Source: Facklamia miroungae (GTDB taxonomy: Bacteria; Bacillota; Bacilli; Lactobacillales; Aerococcaceae). From it: 53,684 bases of DNA. The stretch lies in contig NZ_JAAXPS010000010.1 of NCBI RefSeq assembly GCF_012396555.1, forward strand, positions 1 through 53,684. Reading direction: 5' to 3'. A model generated the notes under the pieces. The model searched no databases, had not been told where the DNA came from, and saw only the letters and a list, made by a program, of their open reading frames with translations. Numbering within the stretch: the stretch's first letter is position 1; each line of letters begins with the position of its first letter. Shown piece after piece: positions 1 to 9,130 of the stretch. The translations under genes were made by a program, and so were the position numbers.

Positions 1-21
1 TTTTCGTATATCATGAGTCAT
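1..21 (-). CDS. Possible start of a gene that leaves the window
   Basis: On the minus strand an AAAGGA ribosome-binding sequence sits about ten bases before an ATG at 21-19, and the seven codons available (MTHDIRK) stay open to the window edge. That is too little to name a product. In Bacillus the gene beside yjbH is the oligoendopeptidase pepF, but nothing here tests that. Confidence 0.25.
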
Positions 22-90
22 AGCACAGAGTCCTTTCTATTTTGGTTAGCGCTTTTAATATATCGGACTTCTGTGTTTTTGTGTACCAAA

Positions 91-133
91 AAATAGGGTT
101 GAAGGAAGTATTTTTCTTCCATCAACCCTATTT
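91..133 (-). terminator. Second hairpin downstream of spxH
   Basis: An inverted repeat (AAATAGGGTTGA-AGGAAG against CTTCC-A-TCAACCCTATTT) is followed on the minus strand by seven Ts. It lies beyond the first spxH terminator, so it is either a back-up terminator or insulation for the next minus-strand gene. Confidence 0.65.
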
Positions 134-148
134 ATTATAGAACCTAAA

Positions 149-188
149 AAAGCCAGCATCTATTGGATACACTTAGATGCTGGCTTTT
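149..188 (-). terminator. Intrinsic terminator of spxH
   Basis: A stem of about 12 bp (AGCCAGCATCTA paired with TAGATGCTGGCT) is followed by six Ts on the minus strand. It starts about 20 bases after the spxH stop codon. The plus strand also ends in TTTT, so it may work in both directions. Confidence 0.85.
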
Positions 189-209
189 AAATATTCTTAA
201 AAAAATTTA

Positions 210-875
210 TTATTTAATAACATTAAGGTGGGTTTTTGAATTGTTCGAGTGTTCACGGTATTGTGATAGAAAAAGTAGATCTAAATGATCAAGCACTGCA
301 TCATAGGTAACTTCATCTTCCAATAAAATGCCTTCATCTTCTGTACTTGAATCAAAGATAACGAGACTGGGTGTCAATTTTACTCCCATGGCATCGGCTA
401 TTTTTAAATCATCAAAATAGAGTTCTTTTGTATAGTCAGAATGAAAGTCATCAACAAAAAGATCAAGATCGAGTCCATTTTTTTCGGCTACATCTAAGAG
501 CAACTTTTTATCTAGTATAGAAAGATCATAATAAATATTTCGTTGAAGATCTTTTAAGAAGTGGCGACCTTTTCTTTTGCCTTGGAAGTGAGCAGCTTTT
601 ACTGCTAGAGCAGCTGTGTAAAGCTTACAATAAAGTTCATTGCGCACAGCTAAGCTCGGTTTATAGATACCTAATCTTTTCATAAAATCATTTAAGATGT
701 CTTCGTTATGAATACAAAGAATATTAATATCAACCTTCGACGAAATGATTTTCTTTGCTTTATTTATTTCTTGTTCGGAATAGTAGCATTTTCTACCGAG
801 CGGATTGACGAATAAGTAGAAGTCAAAATATTTCGCATGACCATTAAAATGATAATCAATTAAATAATTCTCCAT
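210..875 (-). CDS. spxH: DsbA/thioredoxin-fold Spx adaptor SpxH (YjbH)
   Basis: This 221-residue protein belongs to the DsbA-like YjbH/SpxH family, known in Bacillus and Staphylococcus as the adaptor that delivers the stress regulator Spx to ClpXP. The N-terminus has a thioredoxin-like strand followed by VNPLGRKC, where the usual CxxC has kept only its second cysteine. A helical domain follows, then a TPSLVIFD strand typical of the DsbA fold (about residues 165-175). The start is fixed by AAGGAGGAATAG before the ATG at 875. It is transcribed divergently from relQ-nadK-rluD, the same neighbourhood as yjbH-yjbM-yjbN-yjbO in Bacillus, which supports the call. clpP lies 27 kb away in this window. 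The adaptor role is inferred from the family. Confidence 0.82.
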   Translation of the reverse strand: MENYLIDYHFNGHAKYFDFYLFVNPLGRKCYYSEQEINKAKKIISSKVDINILCIHNEDILNDFMKRLGIYKPSLAVRNELYCKLYTAALAVKAAHFQGKRKGRHFLKDLQRNIYYDLSILDKKLLLDVAEKNGLDLDLFVDDFHSDYTKELYFDDLKIADAMGVKLTPSLVIFDSSTEDEGILLEDEVTYDAVLDHLDLLFLSQYREHSNNSKTHLNVIK

Positions 876-910
876 TACTATTCCTCCTTATCTATAGTTC
901 TGTTCCTACT

Positions 911-939
911 ATTATCAGATTAACATACTCTGTTAGCAA
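911..939 (-). promoter_or_regulatory. Candidate promoter of spxH
   Basis: On the minus strand TTGCTA (939-934) and GATAAT (916-911) are separated by 17 bases, about 35 bases upstream of the spxH start codon. Confidence 0.5.
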
Positions 940-1074
940 ATTATAATGATACGCATTTTGAAAAATCTTCACAATTAAATAGTATGCCTTAATTTAAGAG
1001 AAATTTCAAGTATTTTTATGTATACGGCAAAGGTCTTAATTATGGTAAAATAATATCTGTATGAAATATAAGAA

Positions 1075-1103
1075 TTGAAAGTTAATCTCAGTTATACTAT
1101 ATT
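1075..1103 (+). promoter_or_regulatory. Candidate promoter of relQ operon
   Basis: TTGAAA (1075-1080) and TATATT (1098-1103) are separated by 17 bases and end 34 bases before the relQ ATG. The TTG at 1075 could be read as an upstream start codon, but it fits better as the -35 box. Confidence 0.5.
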
Positions 1104-1137
1104 GTTCAATTGGGTTGACGAAGTGAAGGAGGGAATC

Positions 1138-1782
1138 ATGGGAGAGCAGTTCGAAAAAGAAATACCTTTAGTTGATGATTGGCCACTTTTTTTGGCACCC
1201 TATGGACAAGCAGTTGAAGAATTAAAATTAAAACTCAAAAGTATTCGTCAGGAGTATATTGATCTAGATAAACATGCCCCTATTGAATTCGTTACCGGAA
1301 GGGTGAAAACACCCGAAAGCATTCTTGAAAAGATGGCTGTCAGAAAGATTGAAGCAAAAAATTTTCTTTATGGCGTGCAAGATATTGCTGGTGTAAGAGT
1401 AATGTGCCAATTTGTAGAAGATATCTATGAAGTTGCAGAACTGTTGTTAAAGAGAACAGATTTCAAAGTGATTATGATTAGAGACTATATTAAGAATCAC
1501 AAACCAAGTGGTTATCGATCTTATCATATGATTCTTGAATATCCTGTTGAGCGTATTGAAGGAAATATCTCTGTTATTGTCGAGGTTCAAATTAGAACAT
1601 TAGCCATGAACTTTTGGGCGACAATCGAACACTCTTTAAATTATAAATATGATGGAAAATATCCAGTAGAAATTTTAGAAAGACTACAAAGAGCATCGGA
1701 AGCAGCCTTTTTATTAGATGAAGAAATGAGTCAGATTCGTGAAGAGATCCATGAAGCAACAAAGCTTTTTGATTCCAAGTAA
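1138..1782 (+). CDS. relQ: Small alarmone synthetase RelQ (YjbM/SAS1), (p)ppGpp synthetase
   Basis: The 214-residue protein transfers pyrophosphate from ATP to GDP or GTP, making the stringent-response alarmone (p)ppGpp. It has only the synthetase domain, as expected for the short SAS1 class, without hydrolase or TGS/ACT domains. Family motifs are RVKTPESILEKM (55-66), DIAGVRV (82-88), HKPSGYRSYH (121-130, substrate-binding loop), EVQIRT (149-154) and FWATIEH (159-165). AAGGAGG six bases before the ATG at 1138 fixes the start; a longer reading from the TTG at 1075 has no ribosome-binding site. nadK follows after 24 bases and the two are probably co-transcribed, as in other Firmicutes. Confidence 0.93.
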   Translation: MGEQFEKEIPLVDDWPLFLAPYGQAVEELKLKLKSIRQEYIDLDKHAPIEFVTGRVKTPESILEKMAVRKIEAKNFLYGVQDIAGVRVMCQFVEDIYEVAELLLKRTDFKVIMIRDYIKNHKPSGYRSYHMILEYPVERIEGNISVIVEVQIRTLAMNFWATIEHSLNYKYDGKYPVEILERLQRASEAAFLLDEEMSQIREEIHEATKLFDSK

Positions 1783-1806
1783 TTCTCAAGCAGTGAGGAG
1801 AATTTT

Positions 1807-2634
1807 ATGAAAAAAATAGGAATAGTATATAATCAAAAACCGCTGTCTATATCTTATGCTCAACAATTAAAAGCAAAACTGCCTTTATATGGTTTAACAG
1901 AGATATCAGTAGGTGAAACGCCTGACTATGTTATTTCAGTTGGTGGAGACGGAACACTCCTTTCAGCTTTTCACCAATTCCAGTCATCGATTGATCAGAT
2001 ACAATTTATCGGTATTCATACAGGGCATTTAGGTTTTTATACGGATTGGTTAGGATCTCAAATTGATCAAGTGTTACAAGGGATCTTGGAAAATGAAGCA
2101 GACTCCGTTTCTTATCCTCTTCTTTCCGTAGATATTTCTTTGGCTAATGGTCAAAAACATCATATTCTAGCACTTAATGAGTGTAGCGTGCGATCGCATC
2201 GCAAAACAATGGTTTGTGATGTGGAAATTAAAGGGCAGTTTTTTGAGACTTTTCGTGGAGATGGACTCTGTATCGCCACGCCAACGGGGTCAACTGGATT
2301 AAATAAATCTTTGGGTGGTGCGGTCATGCATCCAAGAATTGAGGCTTTCCAAATGACTGAAATGGCCTCAGTGAATAATCGAGTCTATCGTTCTTTAGCT
2401 TCGCCAATTATACTGCCAGCAGATGAGTGGTTAATTTTAAAGCCCGATCCTTCCAATGAGTGGATTGATATCACAACGGATCATCTTTTTTGGGCAGATC
2501 AGACGATTGAATCGATACGACTAGAACTAGCCAAAGAACGTATTCACTTCGCCAGTTTTAAACATATGCACTACTGGAATCGAGTAGAGTCTTCCTTTAT
2601 TGCTAATTTAAAAAATGATTCAAACTATAAATAA
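1807..2634 (+). CDS. nadK: NAD kinase
   Basis: This cytoplasmic enzyme phosphorylates NAD to NADP using ATP or polyphosphate. The 275-residue length fits the Firmicute family. Visible motifs are GGDGT (46-50), the NE pair (124-125) in ALNECSV, and the nucleotide-binding stretch TPTGSTGLNKSLGG (158-171). The ATG follows GAGGAG at a normal distance. It lies between relQ and a pseudouridine synthase in the conserved yjbMNO order. Two unrelated NAD genes, nadD and the yqeK neighbour, lie further on, so the window covers two steps of NAD(P) supply. Confidence 0.95.
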   Translation: MKKIGIVYNQKPLSISYAQQLKAKLPLYGLTEISVGETPDYVISVGGDGTLLSAFHQFQSSIDQIQFIGIHTGHLGFYTDWLGSQIDQVLQGILENEADSVSYPLLSVDISLANGQKHHILALNECSVRSHRKTMVCDVEIKGQFFETFRGDGLCIATPTGSTGLNKSLGGAVMHPRIEAFQMTEMASVNNRVYRSLASPIILPADEWLILKPDPSNEWIDITTDHLFWADQTIESIRLELAKERIHFASFKHMHYWNRVESSFIANLKNDSNYK

Positions 2635-2652
2635 AAACTTGTGAGGTTAAAG

Positions 2653-3573
2653 ATGGAGCTAGAATGGATTTATAATCAGGATCAAGAAATAACTATCAAA
2701 GAATTCTTAGCTCAGCAGAATTTGCCTAAAGCATTTCTAAAAACAGTTAAATTTGATGGTGACATATTGCTTAATCATCTTCGTGTTCCGATGCGTTATA
2801 ATATTCGAAAGGGCGATCATCTTCGATTAATTGCTCCAGTAGAGAGGGGACATGACACCGTTCCACCTTCGCAAGAGCCGATAAACATTATCTATGAAGA
2901 TCAAGATTTATTAATTCTCAATAAACAGGTAGGGGTTGTTTCGATCCCTTCATTAGCTAATCCCGCTGGTTCAATTGCTAATCGGGTAAGAGGCTACTAT
3001 CAAAGACAAGGTTATTCTGACCAAGTGATTCATATAGTGACAAGGTTGGATCGTGATACATCGGGGCTAATGTTGATTGCTAAGCATCGTTTGGCACATG
3101 CTTTGCTCGATCAGCAAGTACGAGCTGGCCAAGTATTAAAATATTATCATGCCTTAACCAGTCGTAATCAGTGGCCAGACCATGGTGTGATTGAAGCTCC
3201 TATCGCTCGTACTGAAGCTTCCATCATTACACGCCGGGTTCATGAAAGTGGTAAATATGCCAAGACGGAGTATTGGTGTCAGCAAATTTATCCTGATGGA
3301 GCTTATCTAAGATTGAGGCTCCATACAGGACGAACTCATCAAATTCGAGTACATTTAATGCATATGAAGGGTCCTTTAATTGGAGATGATTTGTATGGAG
3401 GACCATTAACGAATTCTATTCAACGCCAAGCACTTCACTGTGGAGAATTAAAATTTATTCATCCGATTACACAAGAGCCTTTACATTTTATAATACCTCT
3501 ACCACAAGATATGCAAAATTGGATGCAAGCCCAAGAAATTGACCAAGGGAGGAAGAGCTATGGAAGTATTTGA
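2653..3573 (+). CDS. RluA/RluD-family pseudouridine synthase (YjbO-like)
   Basis: The 306-residue protein is predicted to convert specific uridines in ribosomal RNA to pseudouridine. The N-terminus looks like an S4-type RNA-binding segment. The catalytic motif RLDRDTSG (131-138) carries the active-site aspartate at 133, and LHTGRTHQIRVH lies toward the C-terminus, as in RluA-family enzymes. The gene could be read from a GTG at 2641, but that GTGAGG is more likely part of the ribosome-binding site for the ATG at 2653. Its 3' end overlaps mgtE by 14 bases. Which rRNA position it modifies cannot be told from sequence. Confidence 0.88.
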   Translation: MELEWIYNQDQEITIKEFLAQQNLPKAFLKTVKFDGDILLNHLRVPMRYNIRKGDHLRLIAPVERGHDTVPPSQEPINIIYEDQDLLILNKQVGVVSIPSLANPAGSIANRVRGYYQRQGYSDQVIHIVTRLDRDTSGLMLIAKHRLAHALLDQQVRAGQVLKYYHALTSRNQWPDHGVIEAPIARTEASIITRRVHESGKYAKTEYWCQQIYPDGAYLRLRLHTGRTHQIRVHLMHMKGPLIGDDLYGGPLTNSIQRQALHCGELKFIHPITQEPLHFIIPLPQDMQNWMQAQEIDQGRKSYGSI

Positions 3574-4927
3574 AAGAAGCTTTGAAGAAAGTGTTATTAG
3601 TTTTAAAGCTATGTTGCAAAGCAATCGTATGACACGTTTTCGGACTGAGTTTTTAGCCTTGCATAATTATGATCAGGCAAAAATTTTTACTGAATTTGCA
3701 AGTTCTGAACGCAAAAAGGTTTATCAATACCTTGCCCCGAATGAATTAGCAGATGTCTTTGATGCTTTTGAATCGGATATTCTTCATTTAAGTGAAGAGT
3801 ATTTTTTGGAAATGGAAAATGCTTACGCTGCGATTGTTCTTGGTGAGATGTATGCTGATAATGCAGTCGATATTTTAAATAATATTGATAATAAAGAAAA
3901 AGTAAATATGTATATGCATCTGATGCCCAATACTTCTGCACGTGAAATTTCGCGTTTGATTAACTATATCGATGAAACAGCCGGATCCATTATGACCACC
4001 GAATTTGTCACAGTGAAAGAAGAATACACGGTCAAACAAGCCTATGAACATTTAAAATTAGCAGCTGCACAAGCTGAAACCATTTACTATGTTTATGTTA
4101 TTGATGAAGATAGTCGTCTCAAAGGTGTGATCTCATTAAGAGACTTAATTGTTCATGATGACCAAACGTTAATCTCAGAGATTTTGAATCCGCGTTTGAT
4201 TACTGTAGAAGTCAATGATGATCAAGTTGAAGTTGCAAAGATGGTGCAAGATTATGACTTGTTAGCCTTACCGGTTGTCGGATTTGATCGCGAATTATTA
4301 GGCATCATTACTGTTGATGATGTTTTGGATGTTATTCAAGAAGAGGCAGATAGTGATTATTCTGGTTTGGCTGCGGTTGATGTTAATGAGATACATACCA
4401 CGCCTATTAAGGCTTCAAAAAGTCGTCTACCATGGTTAGTGACTCTTTTATTTATGGGGATGGGAACGGCTACTTTAATTTCTCAATTTGAAGGTCTCAT
4501 ATCTTCAGTGCCAGTTTTATCTAGCTTTGTAACTTTGATTACAGGAACGGCAGGAAACGCTGGGACACAATCTTTAGCGGTGGCTGTGCGCAAACTCACT
4601 AATAAATCAGAAGACGATCAGTTTTTCGACTCCTTTGGTTTTGAACTCTTAACGGGAGTTGTGACGGGCATAGTTGTCGGAATAACTATTGCTTTGGTTG
4701 CAGGTATCTGGAAGGGAAATCTCTTTTTAGGATTAATCATAGGGATTGCGATGGCTTGTGCGATTGTAGTTGCCAATTTAGCTGGTGCTCTCATTCCTAA
4801 GTTAATGTTGAAATTGGGCTTTGATCCTGCAGTGGCTAGTGGCCCTTTTATTTCTACGCTGAGTGACTTAACTTCTGTTTTTATTTACTTTACTATTGCC
4901 AGAATGTTTTTATCTTATCTATCCTAA
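3560..4927 (+). CDS. mgtE: Magnesium transporter/channel MgtE
   Basis: This 455-residue protein is a membrane Mg2+ channel with the MgtE architecture: an N-terminal helical regulatory domain (about 1-125), two CBS domains (about 130-255, including VYVIDEDSRLKGVISLRDL and LPVVGFDRELLGIITVDD), then about five membrane helices from about residue 285. The pore-region signature GTAGNAGTQSLAVAVR is present. The start at 3560 is set by AAGGGAGGA; an upstream TTG at 3539 is ignored. It overlaps the pseudouridine synthase, so the two are translationally coupled. No magnesium riboswitch is seen, so control is probably through the CBS gate. No clear terminator follows. Confidence 0.93.
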   Translation: MEVFERSFEESVISFKAMLQSNRMTRFRTEFLALHNYDQAKIFTEFASSERKKVYQYLAPNELADVFDAFESDILHLSEEYFLEMENAYAAIVLGEMYADNAVDILNNIDNKEKVNMYMHLMPNTSAREISRLINYIDETAGSIMTTEFVTVKEEYTVKQAYEHLKLAAAQAETIYYVYVIDEDSRLKGVISLRDLIVHDDQTLISEILNPRLITVEVNDDQVEVAKMVQDYDLLALPVVGFDRELLGIITVDDVLDVIQEEADSDYSGLAAVDVNEIHTTPIKASKSRLPWLVTLLFMGMGTATLISQFEGLISSVPVLSSFVTLITGTAGNAGTQSLAVAVRKLTNKSEDDQFFDSFGFELLTGVVTGIVVGITIALVAGIWKGNLFLGLIIGIAMACAIVVANLAGALIPKLMLKLGFDPAVASGPFISTLSDLTSVFIYFTIARMFLSYLS

Positions 4928-5041
4928 ATGGATACAAAGTTTTTATTTTCTGTATGGCTACTCTTGCTCTAAAAATTTCTACCATTTAACAAAGGGTCAA
5001 AATTTCCAAATGTATTTTTTAAAAAATCTATCAATTTGCTT

Positions 5042-5069
5042 TTGAAAATTTTAGTAAGTGTTGTATAGT
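5042..5069 (+). promoter_or_regulatory. Candidate promoter of the M42 peptidase gene
   Basis: TTGAAA (5042-5047) and TATAGT (5064-5069) are separated by 16 bases, 60 bases upstream of the start codon. The 130-base gap after mgtE holds nothing else clear. Confidence 0.55.
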
Positions 5070-5129
5070 AGAATCAAGCGATTACAAAGATTGATCTTTT
5101 TAGATTATTCATACAAAGGAGAGAAAACA

Positions 5130-6200
5130 ATGGTAGAATTGAATTATCAATTATCAGAAACAGATCGTGTGCGCTTAGAGCGAGTGAAGCAATTAACTGA
5201 AATCGCTTCACCAACTGGCTATACCGGTGAAATTATGTCCCATTTAATGAATAAATTCGATCAGGATAATGTGGAATACTCTAAAACACCAAAGGGTGGG
5301 TTGTTGGTTACATTAAAAGGTAAGAATAGAGAGCGTCAACGCTTTATTACTGCCCATGTTGACACATTAGGTGCCATGGTCCGTGCCGTTAAAGCAGATG
5401 GCCGTTTGAAGTTAGATTTAATAGGTGGATTTGTTTATAATTCTTTAGAAGGTGTATATTGTAAAATTCATTCTGCTAAAACAGGTAAAGTTTTCGACGG
5501 TACCATTTTGATGCATCAAACATCTGTTCATGTTTATCGAAATGCAGGATCCTTGGAGCGGAATCAAGAGAATATGGAAGTTCGTTTAGATCACCCTGTC
5601 TTTAATCCAGAAGACGTAGCTGAATTAGGAATTGAAGTTGGGGATTTCATTTCATTCCATCCACGTGCAGAAATTACGAATTCAGGTTATCTAAAATCTC
5701 GTCATTTAGATGACAAGGTTAGCGTTTCACTGTTATTAGAGGCTATTGAAGCTATAAAGGCAGGCGATCTCACTTTAGGTCATACGACACATTTTTATAT
5801 TTCTAATAATGAAGAAATTGGTTATGGAGGAAATTCTAATATTGTTCCAGAGGTAGAAGAATATATTGCCGTTGATATGGGAGCACTTGGAGATGACCAA
5901 ACTTCTGATGAATATACAGTATCTATCTGTGCAAAGGATGCTTCTGGTCCATACCATGTAGGATTGCGCAACCAATTAGTTGCTTTATGTGAAGAAAATG
6001 AGATTCCTTATAAGATCGATATTTATCCATATTATGGATCCGATGCGTCTGCAGCCATGCGCGCGGGTGCCGATGTTCGTCATGGTCTTTTCGGTGCAGG
6101 AATTGATGCGAGTCATGCCTTTGAAAGAACGCATATTACTTCTGTGCAAGCAACCTATGATTTAATAAAAAATTATCTAGAATCAGATATGGTTGAGTAA
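5130..6200 (+). CDS. M42-family metallo-aminopeptidase (glutamyl aminopeptidase/endoglucanase-like)
   Basis: The 356-residue protein is a cytoplasmic two-metal aminopeptidase of the M42 family (PepA/FrvX/YsdC group). Metal and catalytic residues are visible in AHVDT (75-79), RHLDDK (191-196, bridging Asp 194), NNEEIG (226-231, catalytic Glu pair) and VDMG (248-251), with a final His in SHAFERTH. ATACAAAGGAG before the ATG at 5130 sets the start; a longer reading from 5058 begins inside the promoter. It stands alone with its own promoter and terminator. Substrate preference cannot be read from the sequence. Confidence 0.88.
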   Translation: MVELNYQLSETDRVRLERVKQLTEIASPTGYTGEIMSHLMNKFDQDNVEYSKTPKGGLLVTLKGKNRERQRFITAHVDTLGAMVRAVKADGRLKLDLIGGFVYNSLEGVYCKIHSAKTGKVFDGTILMHQTSVHVYRNAGSLERNQENMEVRLDHPVFNPEDVAELGIEVGDFISFHPRAEITNSGYLKSRHLDDKVSVSLLLEAIEAIKAGDLTLGHTTHFYISNNEEIGYGGNSNIVPEVEEYIAVDMGALGDDQTSDEYTVSICAKDASGPYHVGLRNQLVALCEENEIPYKIDIYPYYGSDASAAMRAGADVRHGLFGAGIDASHAFERTHITSVQATYDLIKNYLESDMVE

Positions 6201-6220
6201 AATTTTAAGCTAGAATTGTA

Positions 6221-6261
6221 ATCTGAATTTTTCTCACTAAGAGAAAATTCAGATTTTTTTA
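6221..6261 (+). terminator. Intrinsic terminator after the M42 peptidase
   Basis: ATCTGAATTTTTCTC pairs with GAGAAAATTCAGAT around the loop ACTAA, followed by seven Ts. Confidence 0.88.
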
Positions 6262-6375
6262 TTTTGAATCAGTGATGTCATAGAGATCTAAAGTTAAATT
6301 GTTATATTATCCTATTCAAAGCGGGTGATTTTTGTTAAAATTAATAGATGGAAAAGAAAGTTATGAGGTGACTAA

Positions 6376-7035
6376 ATGGACCGTATCAGCGAAGTGTCTG
6401 TGAATCTATTTGGCTATAATCGCAAACAAGTCAACCAATTGGTAGAACATAAGGACGAAAAAATCAAATCCTTAGAAAAAGAATTAGCAAATTTAAACCA
6501 GAAAGTTCAATCTTTAGAAGAGAAAATTGTATATTTCCAATCGATTGAAGCTGCTTTAAAAGATGGTCTAGTAGATGCTCGTAAGACGGGGAATGAGATT
6601 ATCGCAGATTCAGAAGCAGAAGCTGAAAAACTTATCAATCGAACGAATGAGCAAGTTACGCAATATAAAGAGAATTTTGCATACTATAGTAAAGAACTAG
6701 CTAATACAGGAACAGATCTTAAAGATCAGCTGAAAATGATGCAATCACAAATGTTAGACATGATTTCAGATTATGAAAAATTTGTATCAGCGACAAATTT
6801 TGATGAGATTTTCCCTAGTAAACAAGTGGATCGTTTTATGAATCAAATTGCAGATTATGAGCAAGATGACCTGCAAGTAACGAACCATCCTAGAAATTTT
6901 TCAGCAGAAAAACAATTATCTGATAAAGAAAAAGCGGAGTTACAGCGCCTAATTCAAGATGTTATTCAAAATGAAGATGCAGTAGCAAAGACGAAAGATA
7001 AAAAACTTGTTGACTTCAAGAAAGCTCATGGTTAA
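6376..7035 (+). CDS. DivIVA-like coiled-coil protein
   Basis: The 219-residue protein begins with a DivIVA/GpsB-type membrane-association module: VNLFGYNRKQVNQLVE (about 9-24) matches the family G-Y-(D/N)-R-x-x-V pattern. A heptad-rich coiled coil follows (about 25-130), including the DivIVA-style DARKTGNEIIADSEAEAEKL. The C-terminus is charged and not clearly conserved. DivIVA-family proteins mark curved membranes and organise division or cell-wall growth; that role is inferred. It is not in the usual ylm cell-division cluster, so it is probably a paralogue rather than the main divIVA. GAGGTG before the ATG sets the start. Confidence 0.68.
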   Translation: MDRISEVSVNLFGYNRKQVNQLVEHKDEKIKSLEKELANLNQKVQSLEEKIVYFQSIEAALKDGLVDARKTGNEIIADSEAEAEKLINRTNEQVTQYKENFAYYSKELANTGTDLKDQLKMMQSQMLDMISDYEKFVSATNFDEIFPSKQVDRFMNQIADYEQDDLQVTNHPRNFSAEKQLSDKEKAELQRLIQDVIQNEDAVAKTKDKKLVDFKKAHG

Positions 7036-7053
7036 CTAAATGATGAGAAACAG

Positions 7054-7074
7054 GCTGGGGCCATCCCGGCTTTT
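7054..7074 (+). terminator. Short GC-rich hairpin before prfC
   Basis: GCTGGGG pairs with TCCCGGC, including G-U pairs, around a CCA loop and is followed by TTTT. It is a short, probably leaky terminator between the DivIVA-like gene and prfC. Confidence 0.5.
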
Positions 7075-7111
7075 CTTGTCCTTAAGTTAGAATTAGAAAT
7101 GAGGGAAATTA

Positions 7112-8689
7112 ATGATAAAAAATATAGAAAATGAAGTCCAGCGTAGAAGAACGTTTGCTATTATATCGCATCCGGATGCTGGTAAAACAACAATAACAGA
7201 GCAACTCCTATTGTTTTCAGGCGCAATTCGTGAGGCTGGAACAGTAAAAGCCAAAGGAAAGAAATCGAATAAATTTGCTAAATCAGACTGGATGGATATT
7301 GAAAAACAACGTGGTATTTCTGTAACCTCTTCGGTTATGCAAGTTGACTATGATGGTTATCAAGTGAATATCCTTGATACCCCAGGACATGAGGATTTTT
7401 CAGAAGATACTTATCGGACACTTATGGCAGTTGATGCAGCTGTTATGGTAGTAGATTCAGGTAAAGGGATCGAGCCTCAAACTAAAAAGCTTTTTGAAGT
7501 GGTTTCTAAACGAGGGATTCCCATTTTTACTTTTATGAATAAATTAGACCGTGATGGGCGAGAACCGATGGATTTGGTGGCTGAGTTAGAAGAAGTTTTA
7601 GGAATCGATGCCTATCCTATGAACTGGCCGATGGGAATGGGCAAAACTTTATTAGGATTGTATGATCTCTATAATAAGCGCGTAGAAATACGTCGATCTG
7701 ATGATGAAGATTACTTTATACCTCTTGACGAAGAAGGTCATGCTCAAGGAGAGCATGCTTTTAAATCCTCTTCCATTTATAGTCAAGCTCTTGACGACGC
7801 TCAACTTTTGCATGAAGCAGGGAATAGTTTTGATCGGGAAGCTATTTCACAGGGGAAACTGACACCCGTTTTCTTTGGTTCAGCTTTAACGGGGTTTGGA
7901 GTCCAAACTTTTCTCGATGCTTTCGTTGATTTATCGCACGAGCCAGCTCCTGCTCTCACAGTGGCTGATGAGTATATTCACCCAACTGATGAACGTTTTA
8001 CCGGTTTTATCTTTAAAATTCAAGCGAATATGAATCCCGCCCATCGCGACCGAATTGCTTTTGTTCGAATTGTGTCGGGACGTTTTGAAAAAGGAATGAC
8101 AGTGACTTTGAATCGTACTGGTAAAACAATTCGGATGGCTCATACGACCCAATTTATGGCTGATAGTCGTGAGGAAGTTCAAGATGCTTTTGCTGGAGAT
8201 ATAATTGGTCTTTATGATACGGGGAACTTTCAAATTGGGGACACGATCTATGCCGGAAATCAGTCCGTACAGTTTGAAGAGTTGCCTCAGTTTACCCCTG
8301 AAATTTTTATGAAGGTTGCTCCAAAGAATGTTATGAAACAAAAATCATTCCATAAAGGAATCGAGCAATTGGTTCAAGAAGGGGCTATTCAACTTTACAA
8401 AACGTATCATACGGAAGAATATATTTTAGGCGCAGTAGGTCAATTACAGTTTGAAGTGTTTCAATATCGGTTATTGAACGAATATAATGCAGAAGTAGAA
8501 ATGACACCCATGGGTTCTAAAATTGCGCGCTGGATTGATGAAGAGGATCTCGATCCGAAAATGTCTTCTTCGCGGAATTTATTAGCAAAAGACCGCTTTG
8601 GTCAGCCTGTTTTTCTTTTTGAAAATCAATTTGCAGAAAATTGGTTTAAAGATAAGCATCCGGAAGTTAGACTTAAGAAATTAATGTAA
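7112..8689 (+). CDS. prfC: Peptide chain release factor 3
   Basis: This 525-residue GTPase recycles release factors RF1 and RF2 from the ribosome after termination. The translation-factor G domain is at the N-terminus: P-loop SHPDAGKTT (about 19-27), the switch region with the RF3-typical [31 protein letters not shown], and NKLD. EF-Tu-like domain II and an RF3-specific C-terminal domain follow ([16 protein letters not shown] is characteristic). RF3 ends at this length, whereas EF-G is much longer. AATGAGGGA precedes the ATG. It appears to be a single-gene unit. Confidence 0.95.
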   Translation: MIKNIENEVQRRRTFAIISHPDAGKTTITEQLLLFSGAIREAGTVKAKGKKSNKFAKSDWMDIEKQRGISVTSSVMQVDYDGYQVNILDTPGHEDFSEDTYRTLMAVDAAVMVVDSGKGIEPQTKKLFEVVSKRGIPIFTFMNKLDRDGREPMDLVAELEEVLGIDAYPMNWPMGMGKTLLGLYDLYNKRVEIRRSDDEDYFIPLDEEGHAQGEHAFKSSSIYSQALDDAQLLHEAGNSFDREAISQGKLTPVFFGSALTGFGVQTFLDAFVDLSHEPAPALTVADEYIHPTDERFTGFIFKIQANMNPAHRDRIAFVRIVSGRFEKGMTVTLNRTGKTIRMAHTTQFMADSREEVQDAFAGDIIGLYDTGNFQIGDTIYAGNQSVQFEELPQFTPEIFMKVAPKNVMKQKSFHKGIEQLVQEGAIQLYKTYHTEEYILGAVGQLQFEVFQYRLLNEYNAEVEMTPMGSKIARWIDEEDLDPKMSSSRNLLAKDRFGQPVFLFENQFAENWFKDKHPEVRLKKLM

Positions 8690-8756
8690 TTTCTTTCTAT
8701 GTGTTTGAGTGAAGTTATTATATAATATAATCTTAGCTTTTAATTGGGGTTTTGTG

Positions 8757-8778
8757 TATAATAATGATAGCGTTTGCC
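8757..8778 (+). promoter_or_regulatory. Probable ptsHI -10 region with a weak cre-like sequence
   Basis: TATAAT (8757-8762) has no good -35 partner. TGATAGCGTTTGCC (8765-8778) resembles the CcpA target (cre), with about three mismatches, and would lie at the start of transcription. The leader is then about 100 bases long. CcpA control of ptsHI is known in related bacteria; here it is only suggested. Confidence 0.35.
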
Positions 8779-8863
8779 TAGGGTTTACAAAGACCTAGAA
8801 AGATGAGCTAAGAAAATTATGTCATAATGTACGTAAGTAAATGTTTTATAAGGAGACGATAAT

Positions 8864-9130
8864 ATGGAAAAAAAAGAATTTCACGTAATTGCTGAGACAG
8901 GGATTCACGCAAGACCTGCAACTTTGTTAGTGCAAGCAGCAAGTAAGTTTTCTTCAGATATTAACCTTGAATATAAGGGTAAATCAGTAAACTTAAAATC
9001 TATAATGGGTGTTATGTCACTTGGCGTTGGTCAAGGATCAGATGTAACTATCACTGCTGACGGCTCTGACGAGAAGGAAGCGATTGAGATGGTAGCTGAG
9101 ACTATGAAGAAAGAGGGCTTATCTGAATAA
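8864..9130 (+). CDS. ptsH: Phosphocarrier protein HPr
   Basis: This 88-residue protein carries phosphate from enzyme I to the sugar-specific PTS permeases and, when phosphorylated on serine, is the co-repressor of CcpA. The catalytic His15 sits in ETGIHARPA and the regulatory Ser46 in LKSIMGV, both at the canonical positions. Its length is normal. ATAAGGAGACG gives the ribosome-binding site. The stop codon overlaps the ptsI start by one base, so the two are translationally coupled. Confidence 0.97.
   Translation: MEKKEFHVIAETGIHARPATLLVQAASKFSSDINLEYKGKSVNLKSIMGVMSLGVGQGSDVTITADGSDEKEAIEMVAETMKKEGLSE

Noticed and set aside
1075-1137. Longer relQ start at TTG 1075
   Set aside because: The TTG fits a -35 box and has no ribosome-binding site, whereas AAGGAGG precedes the ATG at 1138.
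3400-3560. Magnesium riboswitch ahead of mgtE
   Set aside because: mgtE overlaps the preceding gene by 14 bases, leaving no untranslated leader for such a structure.
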